Part shown: piece by piece, positions 23,334 through 35,084 of the stretch | Layout: each line of letters begins with the position of its first letter | Numbering within the stretch: the first letter of the stretch is position 1 | Assembly (NCBI RefSeq): GCF_003573695.1 | Contig: NC_039362.1 | Span: 198,068,585-198,132,584, forward strand | From: Papaver somniferum | Lineage: Eukaryota > Streptophyta > Magnoliopsida > Ranunculales > Papaveraceae | DNA: 64,000 nt | Reading direction: 5' to 3' | The notes under the pieces: model-generated | The model's database searches: none | The model's input: only the letters and a program-made list of their open reading frames with translations | Told to the model about the DNA's origin: nothing | Made by a program: the position numbers and the translations under genes

Positions 23334-23484
23334 GATTATACCAGTACCAGAAGGATGATGAAACGTTGGAGTGAACTTTAACATTGTAGCAGTCTATGTA
23401 TTAATGTATAAAGTTTTGATACATTGTAGCAGTCTATGTTTTGGTACAACTTGGAGTGAACTTTAACGTTGTAGCAGTCTATGT

Positions 23485-23645
23485 ATTAGCAGTCAAGTTC
23501 ACTCCAAATTTACGAGCCAAGTTGTACCCAACGAGTCATGTGCCAAGTTGACATCATACTCAACCCGAGTCAGATGCCGAGTCAGATCGAAACAGTAGTC
23601 ATAGTTGGTTTGACATGATTTAAATTCCACGCACCAAACAAAGGA
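23485..23645. repeat. Inverted copy of the family promoter beside copy B
   Basis: Read on the minus strand, this segment is CCTTTGTTTGGTGCGTGGAA and on, matching 33700-33850 and the promoter block of copies A and E, but in the orientation opposite to copy B. A direct duplication of TTGTAGCAGTCTATGTATTA (23385-23490) and an inverted AAGTTCACTCCAAA sit at the joint. Confidence 0.6.
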
Positions 23646-24399
23646 AATATTATAAGTTTTGATGCGTTGCAATGAATAATGTATAAAGTTGTTAATCAAT
23701 CGGTGCAATTATGCAAGTATATCATTGACTTATTATGTCCGACAAGTTAATGTGAATATTATTATATTTTTTATAGAAAAAGGATAACTTATTAAAAGGT
23801 CAAGAATACTCTATTGACACTTATCCTCGTTCAGTCATCTAAGAAACCGATTGTGGTGGCCTATGTAAAATAATAAATCTTATTTTATCATTTAATTCCA
23901 CGGTTTTTTTTTTTTACTAAATAGATGAGACAGAGAAGAAGTGATTGTCATTTTATAAGATAATAAAGTGTCGATTTCAGTGAAGTTTTATATAAGTTTA
24001 ATCATAAAATCATCATTATTTGAAAGAAGAAGGTGAAATGAAAAATATAAAAAGAGAGGATCAATTAAGAGTTTTATCAACGCTGGAAGAGAAGTTATGG
24101 TTATTGTGGGAGTTGGAGAGAATAAAAGAAACAAATCAAAACAACAACAACAACAACAATTTGGTATGATTATCATAGTTTTAAATGTTACTAGATACAC
24201 ATCATTCGTATTAAATCCATAAATTTGATCGTTCAATATACAATTTAAAAAAGATTCATTCCCTTTTGAGGTCAACTTCTTCTTTTTCATCATGTTTTCT
24301 TCTTTCATTTTCACACTTTTTTCATCATTTTTGGGAATCAATCATAATATTAAAAAATAATTATCTAAGATTTCAATTCTTCTTCTCACTCACTACAAA
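23646..24399. repeat. Left part of duplicated block W, copy 1
   Basis: Closely matches 60735-61500, including GTATATCATTG...TTATTATGTCCGACAAG and ATCTAAGAAACCGATTGTGG. It contains a CAACAACAACAACAACAAC microsatellite near 24140. The block is split at 24400 by the LTR element that follows and resumes at 30187. Confidence 0.85.
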
Positions 24400-24404
24400 C
24401 TATT

Positions 24405-25043
24405 TGTTGGGTGCAATAATTAAAATAAAGAAAAAATAAAATAAGCAAAAGTTATTGATACTTATCTCCTTTATAATGGAATTGATCGATTGACGAAATG
24501 AACGAGCTTCTCATATCTCCACAACAACAACAAGGCAAAACTTTGGAAAAAACAGAGTGAGTCACGTGATCAACACGTTGCCCTTAAGACATTAGCGCCC
24601 GGCTACACTCAAGAGTGATGCTATAACCCTCACAGGACGGATATCTCCAGGATAAAACACCCTACTACACCTACTACTAGCATTTGTAGTAGATGCTCAA
24701 CTTGAGCTTGGCAACTCCGAAAAAAACCGTTAAGAAAAATCGCGAACTCTTAAGAAACGCCATAAAATATTTTCCCTTAGGGGTCCCGCTAAAATATAGA
24801 GCAACCCCTTTCCATCGATTTTACAAAAGTAGTGAATTTCTTTATATAATTGACAAATACAACTTAAGAAGAAAAACTCCCCGATGTGGGACTAAAAGGT
24901 TTATATAGTTTCTTAAAACTACTAAAAATTGGAAACTCCACGATGTGGGACTAAAAAGTTTCATTCACAAAATAAAACAATAAATTATAATTTTTTATTA
25001 AAACTTTAAAAAATTATTATTTTTTATTAATCGTTTTCCAACA
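24405..25043 (-). repeat. 3' LTR of the Copia element
   Basis: Starts TGTTGGGTGC and ends CCAACA. Internal motifs include two CGATGTGGGACTAAAA units near 24880 and 24940, a common plant Copia LTR feature. Confidence 0.95.
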
Positions 25044-26051
25044 ATCCCCCACATGAATGAAAACTCAATAAAATATGAAAACACAGATAGATCTTGGTAA
25101 ATCAACATCCCAAGCTCACGATCCAAACAGACTGATCGTGCAAGTGTTGAAATCATACTAGTCATTTCTACGTCCTCTCCCTCACACAAAAGTGTGTTGA
25201 CCCCAGGGTCATACTATGGATTGCATAAATCATAATAGTATTGAGAGCTTTCATCTTTAGTTCTCACATGGTGAGACTATAGGTATCTTTCACCAAAGTG
25301 AAAAAGCATGAACTAGTGAACCCTTAGTGACCTTTAGGTCCTAAGTTCCAGTAATACCAAAACCATCAAAACGAAAATCACATAAAAAACGCAGGAAATA
25401 CCATTTTAGGCAGAGGTGTCCATGAGGTCTTGAACCTTTGCTTAGTGAGATATTAACGAAATTACTTGCTAGAGACAGTGAACTATGTCTTGAACTGCTA
25501 GCATTTGATGTAATTCGTGATAACAACCACGGGTGATATCTCCAAGATTGTTGCCAAGCTCGTGCCGTTTTGTCCAATTTGGCCTTGGACACATCATGTT
25601 TATCAGAATGCTCTAGAGAATCAAATCTCATATTCTCATAGGAAGCGGCCCACTTCCTCATTCAGATAGGTGAGTGTCCATAAAGAGTGTTACTGCTACA
25701 CCCCACTTCAATCTTAAATTGAAACTATAGAACTCATTAAGACTTCTTAAAATTCATCCTTCACATGCAGTCACACTATCACGTCTACACCATAGGGAAG
25801 GGACAGAGAATAAAATTCTCTGATAGTGTTTACCTTTACCCACCACAAATTAGTTGTCTCATTCGAAACCTTGATCTTGGGATCTCCAGTCAGCAAGGTT
25901 GAGTATCCTTCATGGCAAGTTTAATTTATGAGCTTAAGCCCCTTCCCCCTCGATGCATTTCTAACTATCTCTTGGGATAAACCTTTCGTCAAAGATTGCG
26001 CGATATTCTCCTTGGACTTTATCCAATCAATGGAAATAACGCCGATTGAGA

Positions 26052-26560
26052 TTAGTTATTTTCAGCTTTAGCTATTATATCTTGGCTAACACAATGTATA
26101 GATATAGCTGGCACAGGCCTATGCCAGAGAGGAATGTCTTCTAAAAAACATCTTAGGCACTCGGCCCCCTCTCGTGCTTTATCTAACTCAATACTCTCAG
26201 ATTCCATAATGAATTGAGAAATATATGTTTGTTTGTAAATCTTCCAAAAAAAAACCTTGATGCTAGAGTGAAACATATCCACTCGTAGACTTAGACTCCT
26301 CTGAGTCAACTATCCATTTTACATCACAAAGTCCCTCAAGGACAGTAAGATACCTTTGATAAATCAAATAAAAGGTAGTAGAGTATTTTAGGTACCATAA
26401 TACTCTACTCAATGCATCTGAATGCTATTGCTCTGGACTACAATTATATCTACTTAACTTACTCACAATATAGACAATGTCTGGACTCTTACAATTCATT
26501 AAATTCATCATACATCCTATATCCTATAACTCTTGAGTATTCAAGTTAACATACTCCATT
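26052..26560 (-). pseudogene. Copia RNase H and reverse transcriptase end
   Basis: Minus-strand translation gives IGCMMNLMNCKSPDIVYIVS, then LSRYN, LSRVLWYLKYST and EESKSTSGYV, followed by SKQTYISQFIMESESIELDK and SIHCVSQDIIAKAENN. This is the conserved order of the Ty1/Copia reverse transcriptase end and RNase H, which copy the element RNA and digest it. In-frame stops and a missing stretch make it inactive. Confidence 0.85.
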
Positions 26561-28805
26561 ACCCTTTTTTCTTGAGTCTACAAGAATAATCGTACGGAGT
26601 ACAAGAAGGCTTACAATCACACTGATTGTATCTCTTAAGCACAAATTCAAAATAATGAGAATGACTAAGACTATATATGTTAGATTATTTTCTAATCCTC
26701 ATCCCTAAGATTACATCAACATGGCCTAAGTCTTTCAAGTCAACGTTCTCATTCAGCGCATGTTTTTAGTGGAATTAATCACATCTATGTTTGTTTCAAG
26801 TATAAGCATATCATCAACATACAAGCATACAATCACATGGGAATCCTTAACAAGTTACTTGTAAATATACTTGTCAGATTCATTAACTTAAATCCACTAC
26901 ACATTATCACATGATCAAATTTTCCATGTCACTGTTTACGTGCTATTTTATAAACCATACAAAATTTTGTTCAACTTGCAAACTTTGTCATCATAACCTT
27001 TCACTACAAAGTCCTCAGGTTGGTCTATGTAAATTTCTTTATCTAATTCACGATTTTAGAAAATCTGTTTTAACATCCATCTGATGTATCTCTAATTTGT
27101 TTATGACAGCAATAACAATTAGTACTCAACGTAAGTAAATCTCGTCACATGTGAATAAGAATCAAGGAAATATACACCTTCTTTTTGTTTATATCCTTTA
27201 GCTACCAACTTAGCCTAATATTTTTCTACAGTTCCCTATACCTAATGTTTCCTCTTAAAGACTCATTTACATCTCATGATCTTACTCTCTGGAGGTAAAC
27301 TATAAACCTCCCTAGTCAGGTTCCGACGGACTGAGTCCATTTCACTAAATGAAGCTTCTTACCAGAATGGGGTTTCAGTAGATATCAAGGATTCTTTACA
27401 AGTACGGGGATTAGACTAAGCTAGGCATGTTATGAAGTCTCAAGTCTTATTTTTTTTATTTTATTTTTACTTCTCTTAGGCTCAACCGTAACTTCATCTT
27501 CCTTTAAGATAAGTTCTGACTATTTGAAAATAAATCTAGGGGATCAACAACACATCTCTAATGAGGTACAAGTTTAAGAATAAACATGTTCAAAGAACTC
27601 AGCATCCCTAGATTATGTAATAGTATTCACAACAAAGTCAGAAAAATCACACCAAAAGTATGAAAAATCAGAACACACAACCAAAAATCTATATGTAGAA
27701 GTATACTCAGCATACCTTATATGAAGACACAGACACCATTTTTGGTTTCTATCTAGTTCTTCTAGGAAGAGGAATGACAATCTTAATCAAACACCCCCAT
27801 ACTTTGACATATTCATAAGAAGGTCATCTACCTTTTCATAAATCATATGGAGTTTCATATGATCCTTAAGGGTACTATATTCAGGATATACTAGTTAAGA
27901 GGACTTCCTCCTCCCACAAGACCGCAGATAATCCTGAACTAATCAACATGGTAATTATGATCTCCTTAAGGATACAATTAATATGTTCAAGGCTTCTAAT
28001 TGGTTATCAACTTCAAGTTTATACATCTTAAGGCTTCTAAGGCATCATCCTTATCCCTAAGCAATTATACAAGACAGTACCTCGTACAATCATCTACGGA
28101 AGTTATAAACCATCTTTTACCACAGTGATTTTAGGTTGAACTCATTTCATCTAGGCCTAACTGAATTAATTCTAAAGGCTTAGAATTACTCTGAACATTT
28201 GTGCTAAAAGGTTTTAAAGCAAATTTGATTCTTCACAGATTTCACTTTTGTGTTCAAAGTCCAAACTAAAGTTGGGTACGCAGCCTATGCTATCCAGTTA
28301 AGCATTGACTTATAAGTTTACGGTTACAAGCTTACCACATAAAACAATCAATCACATAAAGAAAGCACAAAAATCAACTATGTTCACATCATCAGTTTTT
28401 TCGTTAAGCTTATATAGACCCAAAGTCCTATAACTCTTGCTTAAAAAAAAAACTTCCTTGTTACAACAAGTTTTCCAGAAAAAATTAAGATCTTAAATCT
28501 TTTTCCATCTACAATAGAACAAGATACAAGATTCTTGCATATGCTTGGAACATGAAAACTTAATTCAATGTGAGAGTATTACAGATATGAGCTTCTGCTC
28601 GACCTTTTCCTTTTATGCAACCTCTATTGCAGATGAGTTACTCAAAAAGAGTTTCTCGACATCCCCTATCCTCTAATAGGAGGTGAACGGTCTCTGTTTC
28701 AACAAACATTCTTGGTGGCTCCAGAGTCCACCTTCTGGTCTCTCACATTGGTTGTTAAAATAACTTCCGACATCATGTCAATGAACTCGTTCTAATTTGT
28801 TTCAA

Positions 28806-29018
28806 CTAAATTAGCATTAACTTTCTACTTATTAAGGTTTTATGTTGTCTACACTTTATTACCGTATGGCCCGGAATTTTACAAACATAACAATCACCCT
28901 TAATTAAAGTAACGCCGGATTCAGTTTTACGAAACATACCTTTCTTATGAAGACTACGGTTAGAGTTGTGTTTGGTATTCCCGCCTTTGTCAGCTTTGGA
29001 AGACTTGTGTTCATCCAC
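28806..29018 (-). pseudogene. Copia Gag zinc-knuckle region
   Basis: The 70-codon minus-strand frame carries CYVCKIPGHTVIKC, a CX2CX4HX4C zinc knuckle, after a lysine-rich stretch (DEHKSSKADKGG...). This is the nucleic-acid-binding end of Gag. Just downstream on the minus strand (about 28730) VDSGAT marks the protease active-site remnant. Confidence 0.85.
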
Positions 29019-29540
29019 ATGCGCCTGGTAGTCATGTTCCTTTTCAATTTCATGTCACAATCTTCGTTTATACTCTGACCACGGACACGGTAATTTCTCA
29101 ATCACCTAATACACCACATCTCACAAACCTTAGTTCCGAAACGGAAGATAAAATATGATTTTTGAAGATAATATCTAGATTTACAAACTTCGTTTGAACC
29201 ACCATATCAAAAAACTCATGATTACCCCATAAAAAATACTTAAGTTAACAACAAAAGTTTGCCCGTCAGAATTTTTCAGGAACATTTGTCTGTTTTGTAA
29301 AATATCAAAAAAATATTTTTACAACTCCAAAAATTCTGAAATTTTACGTGGATAACTATCAGGATGTATACTACGTTGTGTCAAAAGGGTTCATCTAAAT
29401 TCCTTCTAGGTTAAGAGATAATCTCGAAACTCTACAGCTGACCAAAAAAATCATTTTTTTTTTCACTCCACAATTAACATCCATGATTCACAAACCAACC
29501 AACCATTATTTTATTATTACACATGTTAATGTCTTAAGAT

Positions 29541-30181
29541 TGTTGGGTGCAATAATTAAAATAAAAAAAGATAAAATAAGCAAAAGTTATTGATACTTAT
29601 CTCCTTTATAATGGAATTGATCGATTGACGAAATGAACGAGCTTCTCATATCTCCACAACAACAACAAGGCAAAACTTTGGAAAAAACAGAGTGAGTCAC
29701 GTGTTCAACACGTTTCCCTTAAGACATTAGCGCCCGGATACACTCAAGAGTGATGCTATAACCCTCACAGGACGGATATCTCCAGAATAAAACACCCTAC
29801 TACACCTACTACTAGCATTTGTAATAGATGCTCAACTTGAGCTTGGAAACTCCGGAAAAAAAACCGTTAAGAAAAATCGCGAACTCTTAAGAAACGCCAT
29901 AAAATATTTTCCCTTAGGGGTCCCTCTAAAATATAGAGCAACCTCTTTCCATCGATTTTACAAAAGTAGTGAATTTCTTTATATAATTGACAAATACAAC
30001 TTAAGAAGAAAAACTCTCCGATGTGGGACTAAAAGGTTTATATAGTTTTCTTAAAACTACTAAAAATTGGAAACTCCACGATGTGGGACTAAAAAGTTTC
30101 ATTCACAAAATAAAACAATAAATTATAATTTTTTATTAAAACTTTAAAAAATTATTTTTTTTTCTTAATCATCTTCCAACA
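29541..30181 (-). repeat. 5' LTR of the Copia element
   Basis: 641 bp with the same ends as the other LTR. By eye the two differ by a couple of dozen substitutions and short indels, mostly in A/T runs. Confidence 0.95.
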
Positions 30182-30186
30182 CTATT

Positions 30187-31090
30187 ATCATCAATGGAAC
30201 TTAGATCAAATGTAACACGTATGACTGAGATGCACCTACCTATGGCCAAGGTTGGACAATCATCCCAGCCATCTCCTACAACTGGCATTCTACTGCCTCT
30301 ACATGACAAAAAAGATGTATTCCTATTCACTTTGATTGCTATTAAACAAAGAACCGCAACCAAGGAGATGATGGAGGCTACGAGGCATTGTTGTTGTGTG
30401 GGTATGGTATTGTTGTTGCTGGAGGCTCCAAACTTTGGATATCAGCATACTTTCATACCTTGGAGGGACTCTAAAGAGGTTTGGATCTTTCCATCTCTCG
30501 TGACATTGAGGTAATGTACCGTGTATGCAATTCGCAAAGGGTTTGTGAGACACTACGCGACTGCTTCATCAACAATGATGAGGGTGAGTTTCTTTATCAT
30601 CCAGATGATCAATTTGATTTAGCATGTCGACCTTGTCCGTAAAGAAAATTGAGGAAAGAAGAACCATTTCATTTTGTATTAGAGAAATAGTGCAAAAGGA
30701 TCAACGTTACTACCGATGTCTTGAAGAGTTGACAGAAGATCATATAAAATAATGGAACAAACCAGCATACTTCCTTGCCAAGTTTGAGCGTCTCCCTGAA
30801 GTGGAAAGGGAGCTTGCACCAGAACAGTTTATTGAATACTTGCGGGCACTTGTTAATCAACATGGAAGACGTAACCCTTTTATTTAGAATTAGTAGTTTA
30901 GTAATTACTAATTTATGTATCTTTGAATTGCTTATCGTTTGGAGATCATACTTTTATTTCAATTAGTTACAACTGGATGTACTGCAGAAACCTTCTTTTA
31001 GAATCAATCATTAAGTTTAAGTTTGTTATGGTGTTTATGTGTTTTTAAAACAAACACAAACTTATCGAAACCAAACAGAAATTACATAAC
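30187..31090 (+). pseudogene. Block W, copy 1 (right part): remnant of an unrecognised protein gene
   Basis: The first frame starts MELRSNVTRMTEM at 30194. With frame changes it shares with copy 2 (61515-62155) the motifs TGILLPLHD, YRVCNSQRVCETL, CFINND.GE.LYHPDDQFDL and ACRPC. Similarity at protein level in two copies suggests a real ancestral gene, possibly with a cysteine-based metal site. I do not recognise the family. Stops and shifts make both copies inactive. The block ends near 31090; at the matching point in copy 2 a Gypsy element begins. Confidence 0.55.
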
Positions 31091-31099
31091 CTCGCTAAT

Positions 31100-33000
31100 A
31101 CTAGATTGGAGAAGTACAGGCGGAGTGCCACCAATACATATTACAAACAGTGGACCTAGCAAACTTCTCAAGCGTGTCAATGGCGTTATGAGCGACCCTA
31201 TGTGTAAGTGGCGTTATGAGCGACCCTATGAATGTAATTGACAAACTACGTAAAAGACTCGAACATGCTAACAACAACAACAACCTGTCAATCCAAATAC
31301 AAAAAAAATACAAAAAAGAAAAAGAAGAGCTTGATATAAGGCATTTCAGCGTGCATTACATTTCTTGCCCACATGGTGGATATTGTAGCTATCGCAAAGG
31401 TTTCTAAAGGATTAGTAAGAATAAAGACAGTACCTGCAATATGAGAATTTGGTAAGATCCACATTCAACATTGAATCTGTTAGTATCAATATCCGACGTA
31501 CTTAATTGTGTAAGATTAGTGGAGGAAGAATGCTAAATCGAAGAGGCCATTGGCGGAGCAGTCAAAAGAGTCTGGCCACCAATTTTCTGAAGAGAACAAA
31601 ATTCTTTAATCATATGTACGGTAGCTAGTGTGATCAGTTGGTTTCGTGCAAAAAAAAAAAGAGTGCAACGAGCTTTCAAATGTGCCACATAATCACTACA
31701 ACATACGCCAAAGCTAATTTAGTTACAAACGCTTCATTTGTGGCCTTGAGCTTCTTAAATCCCAAAATCCTCCATCTGTCTTGGGATAACAAATAAAATA
31801 CCAATATTTTGAATAGAAAGATAAGAAACCTAACAAAGAGAATACCAATATTTTGAATAGAAAGATAGAAATCCCTTGATGCTTTTTATTCCACCAATAC
31901 CGACTGACGTCGTACGACATTCATTAGTTTCAATGTACAATCCGCTAAATGAAGACAAGCCATCTGGTACTACCCCATATATTTAGGTATATTTGATAAA
32001 GCATTCCTGTTTTGAAATGTAAACGACCAAAATATCCCGTCTTTTAGAAGGGTATCTTCATTTTGACCGTTTTATTTAAAAAATAATAATCAGACGCCAG
32101 AAACGGTTAAACTCCATGTGGCACCTGCAAAAGTTTTAAAAACCCCTATCATTTGAGTAGGGATGATTTTATTGGGATCGGTGACTCGACTTACTAACTC
32201 AACTCAGCGTTATCACTAACAGTAATAAAACACATCTCATTCATCTAACCATCAAAATGAAAATATCAACAACTCCCAATAAGATCTCTCCCTCAACTTT
32301 ATCTTCATCAACGTGTAATTATAGAGTGAAGAATCATAATTTCTGTAACTCCAAAATTTGTTTAGTTTTCATCTATTTTCTTCAATTAGCCTTTCAAAAC
32401 GCTGAATCAATGATGGATTGAGGTATAAAAGACTCTCCAACTACTAGTAGTAGAAGTATCAACAATAATTAATAAGGTGAGAATGAAAGAAAAAAAATCC
32501 TATTAATTGATTGTCTCGTGTCTGAGCAAGGGAACCATGAGACAAAAGTGTGTTATTGGCTCCATTCTATGTACAAGCATGTTGCCTATAACGGTGTAAG
32601 AGCATTTATACGATCTACAAAAATTGGAAACTATGCGAAAAATGTTCTTCAAGTACACCATACCTATCTACACCTACTTTGGATGGTTTGAAGATACTTC
32701 CAACTTTGTAACGCCAAGTTGTTGTTATTACCATCAGGGAAAAGTTGTAATACTTGTGCAGAAGATGATTACTCTTTTAAAAATTATACACTGCACAATC
32801 ATCTTTGCTTCTCCTCAACCTGCAATTTCAGACTCAGCCCAATGATTAATCAACACAATAAGAACATAATTTACTTTATCTATCAAGAATGTGAAGCTTT
32901 TAGATGGGCTTCAGATGCTCTTTTCATTGTCGTAAAAGACAAAGTTAAAGATTCTAAAAATCAAATGGCCGCTCTAGTTATATAACTAGGAAAAAGTCTT
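31100..33000. other. Unassigned AT-rich region
   Basis: A short tandem duplication of GGCGTTATGAGCGACCCTATG is at about 31181-31228, and a duplicated AATACCAATATTTTGAATAG is at about 31797 and 31843. Plus-strand frames at 32624-32845 and 32719-32985 overlap, are short and match nothing I recognise. 33010-33240 resembles 59030-59240. Confidence 0.3.
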
Positions 33001-33248
33001 TATATGTGATAAGATTTCATTTCAAATTGCATAACACACAAAATTTTAAAGATCTAAATATCAAAAAGTCCAAAAATTAATACCGGATGACTGCTACCAC
33101 TGCGGGGTGCCGACAGAAGAAATTGAAGTGACATATGGGTAAATTAGAGTGAGTTGGCAGTGTAGAATATTTTAGAGAAAATTTGTTGAAATTTAGCTTT
33201 GATATGAAAAATTAGAAAAAATAGATAAAATTAAGTAAAACTTCTGGA

Positions 33249-33640
33249 ATGTTGGTGGTGAAAATTTGGAAGATGAACGCTTTACTTGACATAAGTAAAG
33301 CGTATGATCAGGTAGACTGGTATTTTCTTATCCATGCCTTGCATAGTTTTAGAATAATTGGTAGGTCGCATGACCTTATCATGAGTTGCATGTCCACCAC
33401 AACATTTTCTGGAATGATTAATGATCATCCTGAAGGATTTTTCGCAGTGAAAGAGGCACTATAGTTTCTTATTAGTGATGATGGAGAACAACTTTCTAGG
33501 TGGAAAAAGAATTGTCTAACTTACGCGGACAAAATAATAATAATTCAGTCGGTTGTTACATAGTTATACCAAGAATTCCTAAGACACTTGTCAACAAGAT
33601 GAACCAGATAATAATGAATTTCTGATGGGGTTATTTATGA
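33249..33640 (+). pseudogene. LINE reverse transcriptase fragment
   Basis: Translation gives ALLDISKAYDQVDWYFLIHA, the motif around the first catalytic aspartate of LINE reverse transcriptase, followed by a partial next block and then KKNCLTYADKIIIIQSVVT from further downstream. The catalytic FADD/YADD block between them is missing. A shorter relative is at 59250-59330. Confidence 0.75.
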
Positions 33641-33649
33641 GTTAAGGAA

Positions 33650-33900
33650 AGAATTAGTCGGGATTTCTTTCGTTATTATAGGGAACCGCAACAGTCTATT
33701 TCCTTTGTTTGGTGCGTGGAATTTAAGTTAATGTCAAACTAACCAAGACTACTGTTTTGAACTGACTCGCAGTCTGAATCCTGACGGGAATCTGATTTGG
33801 GATGGGATGAGTATGATGTCAGACAATATACTTTTCACTAACGGGATGTTTGACTCAGGATATGACTCCCCTCATATATTTGAATTGGAGTTATTTAATC
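33650..33900. repeat. Orphan promoter block of the unknown gene family
   Basis: GGGATTTCTTTCGTTATTAT, GGGAACCGCAACAGT and the following sequence match the region upstream of copy E (58215-58260) and more weakly copy A (18490). No exon of the family follows. Confidence 0.6.
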
Positions 33901-34269
33901 TAGGTATCATTTTGTAAGTGATTCGTTGGGTAACATGCCATACTAGATTCAAAATATTTCTGATTAGATTCAAAATTCTTGGATAACTTTATCATGTAGT
34001 AATTTTTTAATTAAATGTAATCATTCAAGCTTTTCGTTGTTTCAGGCGTGTAATAACTGAATTAATATTTGTCCTTCATTTTTAAAATTCCCGTAAAAAA
34101 TTATTTTCCTTGTCTAAACAACCTATTTTTTCCTCCTATTTTCCGTTGGTTGTGTTGTGATATGGGGAAATTAGGGGGAGACCAAAAAAAAATATTATCA
34201 GTGTCAGGCCTATAATTAATTTTGGATACCGTGACACCCATAATTATTTCTTTGACACCCATAATTATA

Positions 34270-35084
34270 TGAAATTATTAAGAATCAATACATAAGTCGT
34301 TATGCATACTATATTTTCAGGCATAACTAGTTATGCAGCCTAATTTTTCAGGGGTATAATTGAAAGCGTAACTTGGACATAACATATCTAAAAATCCGCG
34401 CCTTGGAATTTTAAAAATTTTATATCGTTGGAAATCTTTTTAAGAGAGCTACACAACGAGTACAAACAACAATATCAAATTTTTGTTTTTCACGAAAAAA
34501 AATCGGAGTTGATCATCATTTTAGGCAAAATTTTCGAAAACTTGATACATAACCATTATGCAGCCACCAAAAAAGATGCATAACACATTATGCAGACGCA
34601 TAACGAATTATGCAACCATTTTCTCGACTGCCTAACAAAGTTATGCATTTATAACAAGTTATGTTGCCAATGTGTTGGTTGATTTTAGTGCGTACATAAA
34701 AAATTGATGCATAATGCATTACACAGCCATATTTTCCAATGCATAACAGGTTATGCATCAATTTTCTCGATGCATAATGCATTATGCAGCCATATTTTCA
34801 AATGCATAACAGGTTATGCATCGATTTTCACAACTGCATAACATGTTATGCATATATTATTATTGGTGCATGACAAGTTATGCAGTCTTTATTTTTGTTG
34901 GTTCCGATAGTGACAAAAAAGTTGCTGCATAACATGCTATGCAACCGTTTTCTGGACTGCATAACAAGTTATGCAAAAAAAAAAACTGCAGATAGTGTTA
35001 TGCAACCAATTTCGAGAACGCATAACAAGTTATACAACAAATTTGTAGATGCATCTATTTTCATAGTTGCATAACAGGTTATAC
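34270..35084. repeat. Array of short palindromes (GCATAAC...GTTATGC)
   Basis: About 17 units of the form TGCATAAC-N(2-3)-GTTATGCA occur between 34300 and 35080, many about 32 bp apart, separated by variable AT-rich spacers often containing TTTTC. Each unit is its own reverse complement apart from a few changes. The array ends exactly where subtilase homology begins. It is probably part of a transposon or LTR whose ends I cannot fix. Confidence 0.8.

Larger units (their letters stand above)
20815..23390 (-). pseudogene. Copy B of the unknown gene family, broken
   Basis: Exon 1 lies at about 23390-22669 (minus strand), read through the ATG in ACAATGTTAAAGTTC and interrupted by a hAT MITE at 22919-23333. 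Its donor is GG|GTAAGT and the exon end reads AVKWVMG. Exon 2 starts at 21278 after CTGCAG| with VFSSMTKLVSPNRR... and keeps the core motifs (FVVENDQILFKYNGKEIVGV). It shifts frame near 20975-20990 after VECQDGD. At 20880 exon 2 runs straight into exon 3 sequence (SEIDEIRIKHGG), so intron 2 and the first part of exon 3 are deleted. Shares the intron LINE with copies A, C and D. Confidence 0.75.
24405..30181 (-). mobile_element. Complete Ty1/Copia LTR retrotransposon with decayed coding region
   Basis: LTRs at 24405-25043 (639 bp) and 29541-30181 (641 bp) both start TGTTGGGTGC and end CCAACA. By eye they are roughly 97% identical. A perfect 5-bp target duplication CTATT lies at 24400-24404 and 30182-30186. 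The uninterrupted target exists at about 61506. On the minus strand gag (28806-29018 region), protease (near 28720), reverse transcriptase and RNase H (about 27100-26050) appear in the Ty1/Copia order, with many stops. A polypurine tract (CATGTGGGGGAT on the minus strand, 25044-25055) adjoins the 3' LTR. No standard initiator-Met primer site is visible after the 5' LTR; it reads ATCTTAAGACATTAAC. Confidence 0.93.

Noticed and set aside
24140..24160. CAA repeat as a polyglutamine-coding region
   Set aside because: It is a microsatellite in a non-coding part of block W and no frame continues on either side.
34270..35084. CRISPR-like appearance of regularly spaced repeats
   Set aside because: The units are palindromic, variable and in plant nuclear repeat DNA, with no cas genes; not a CRISPR array.
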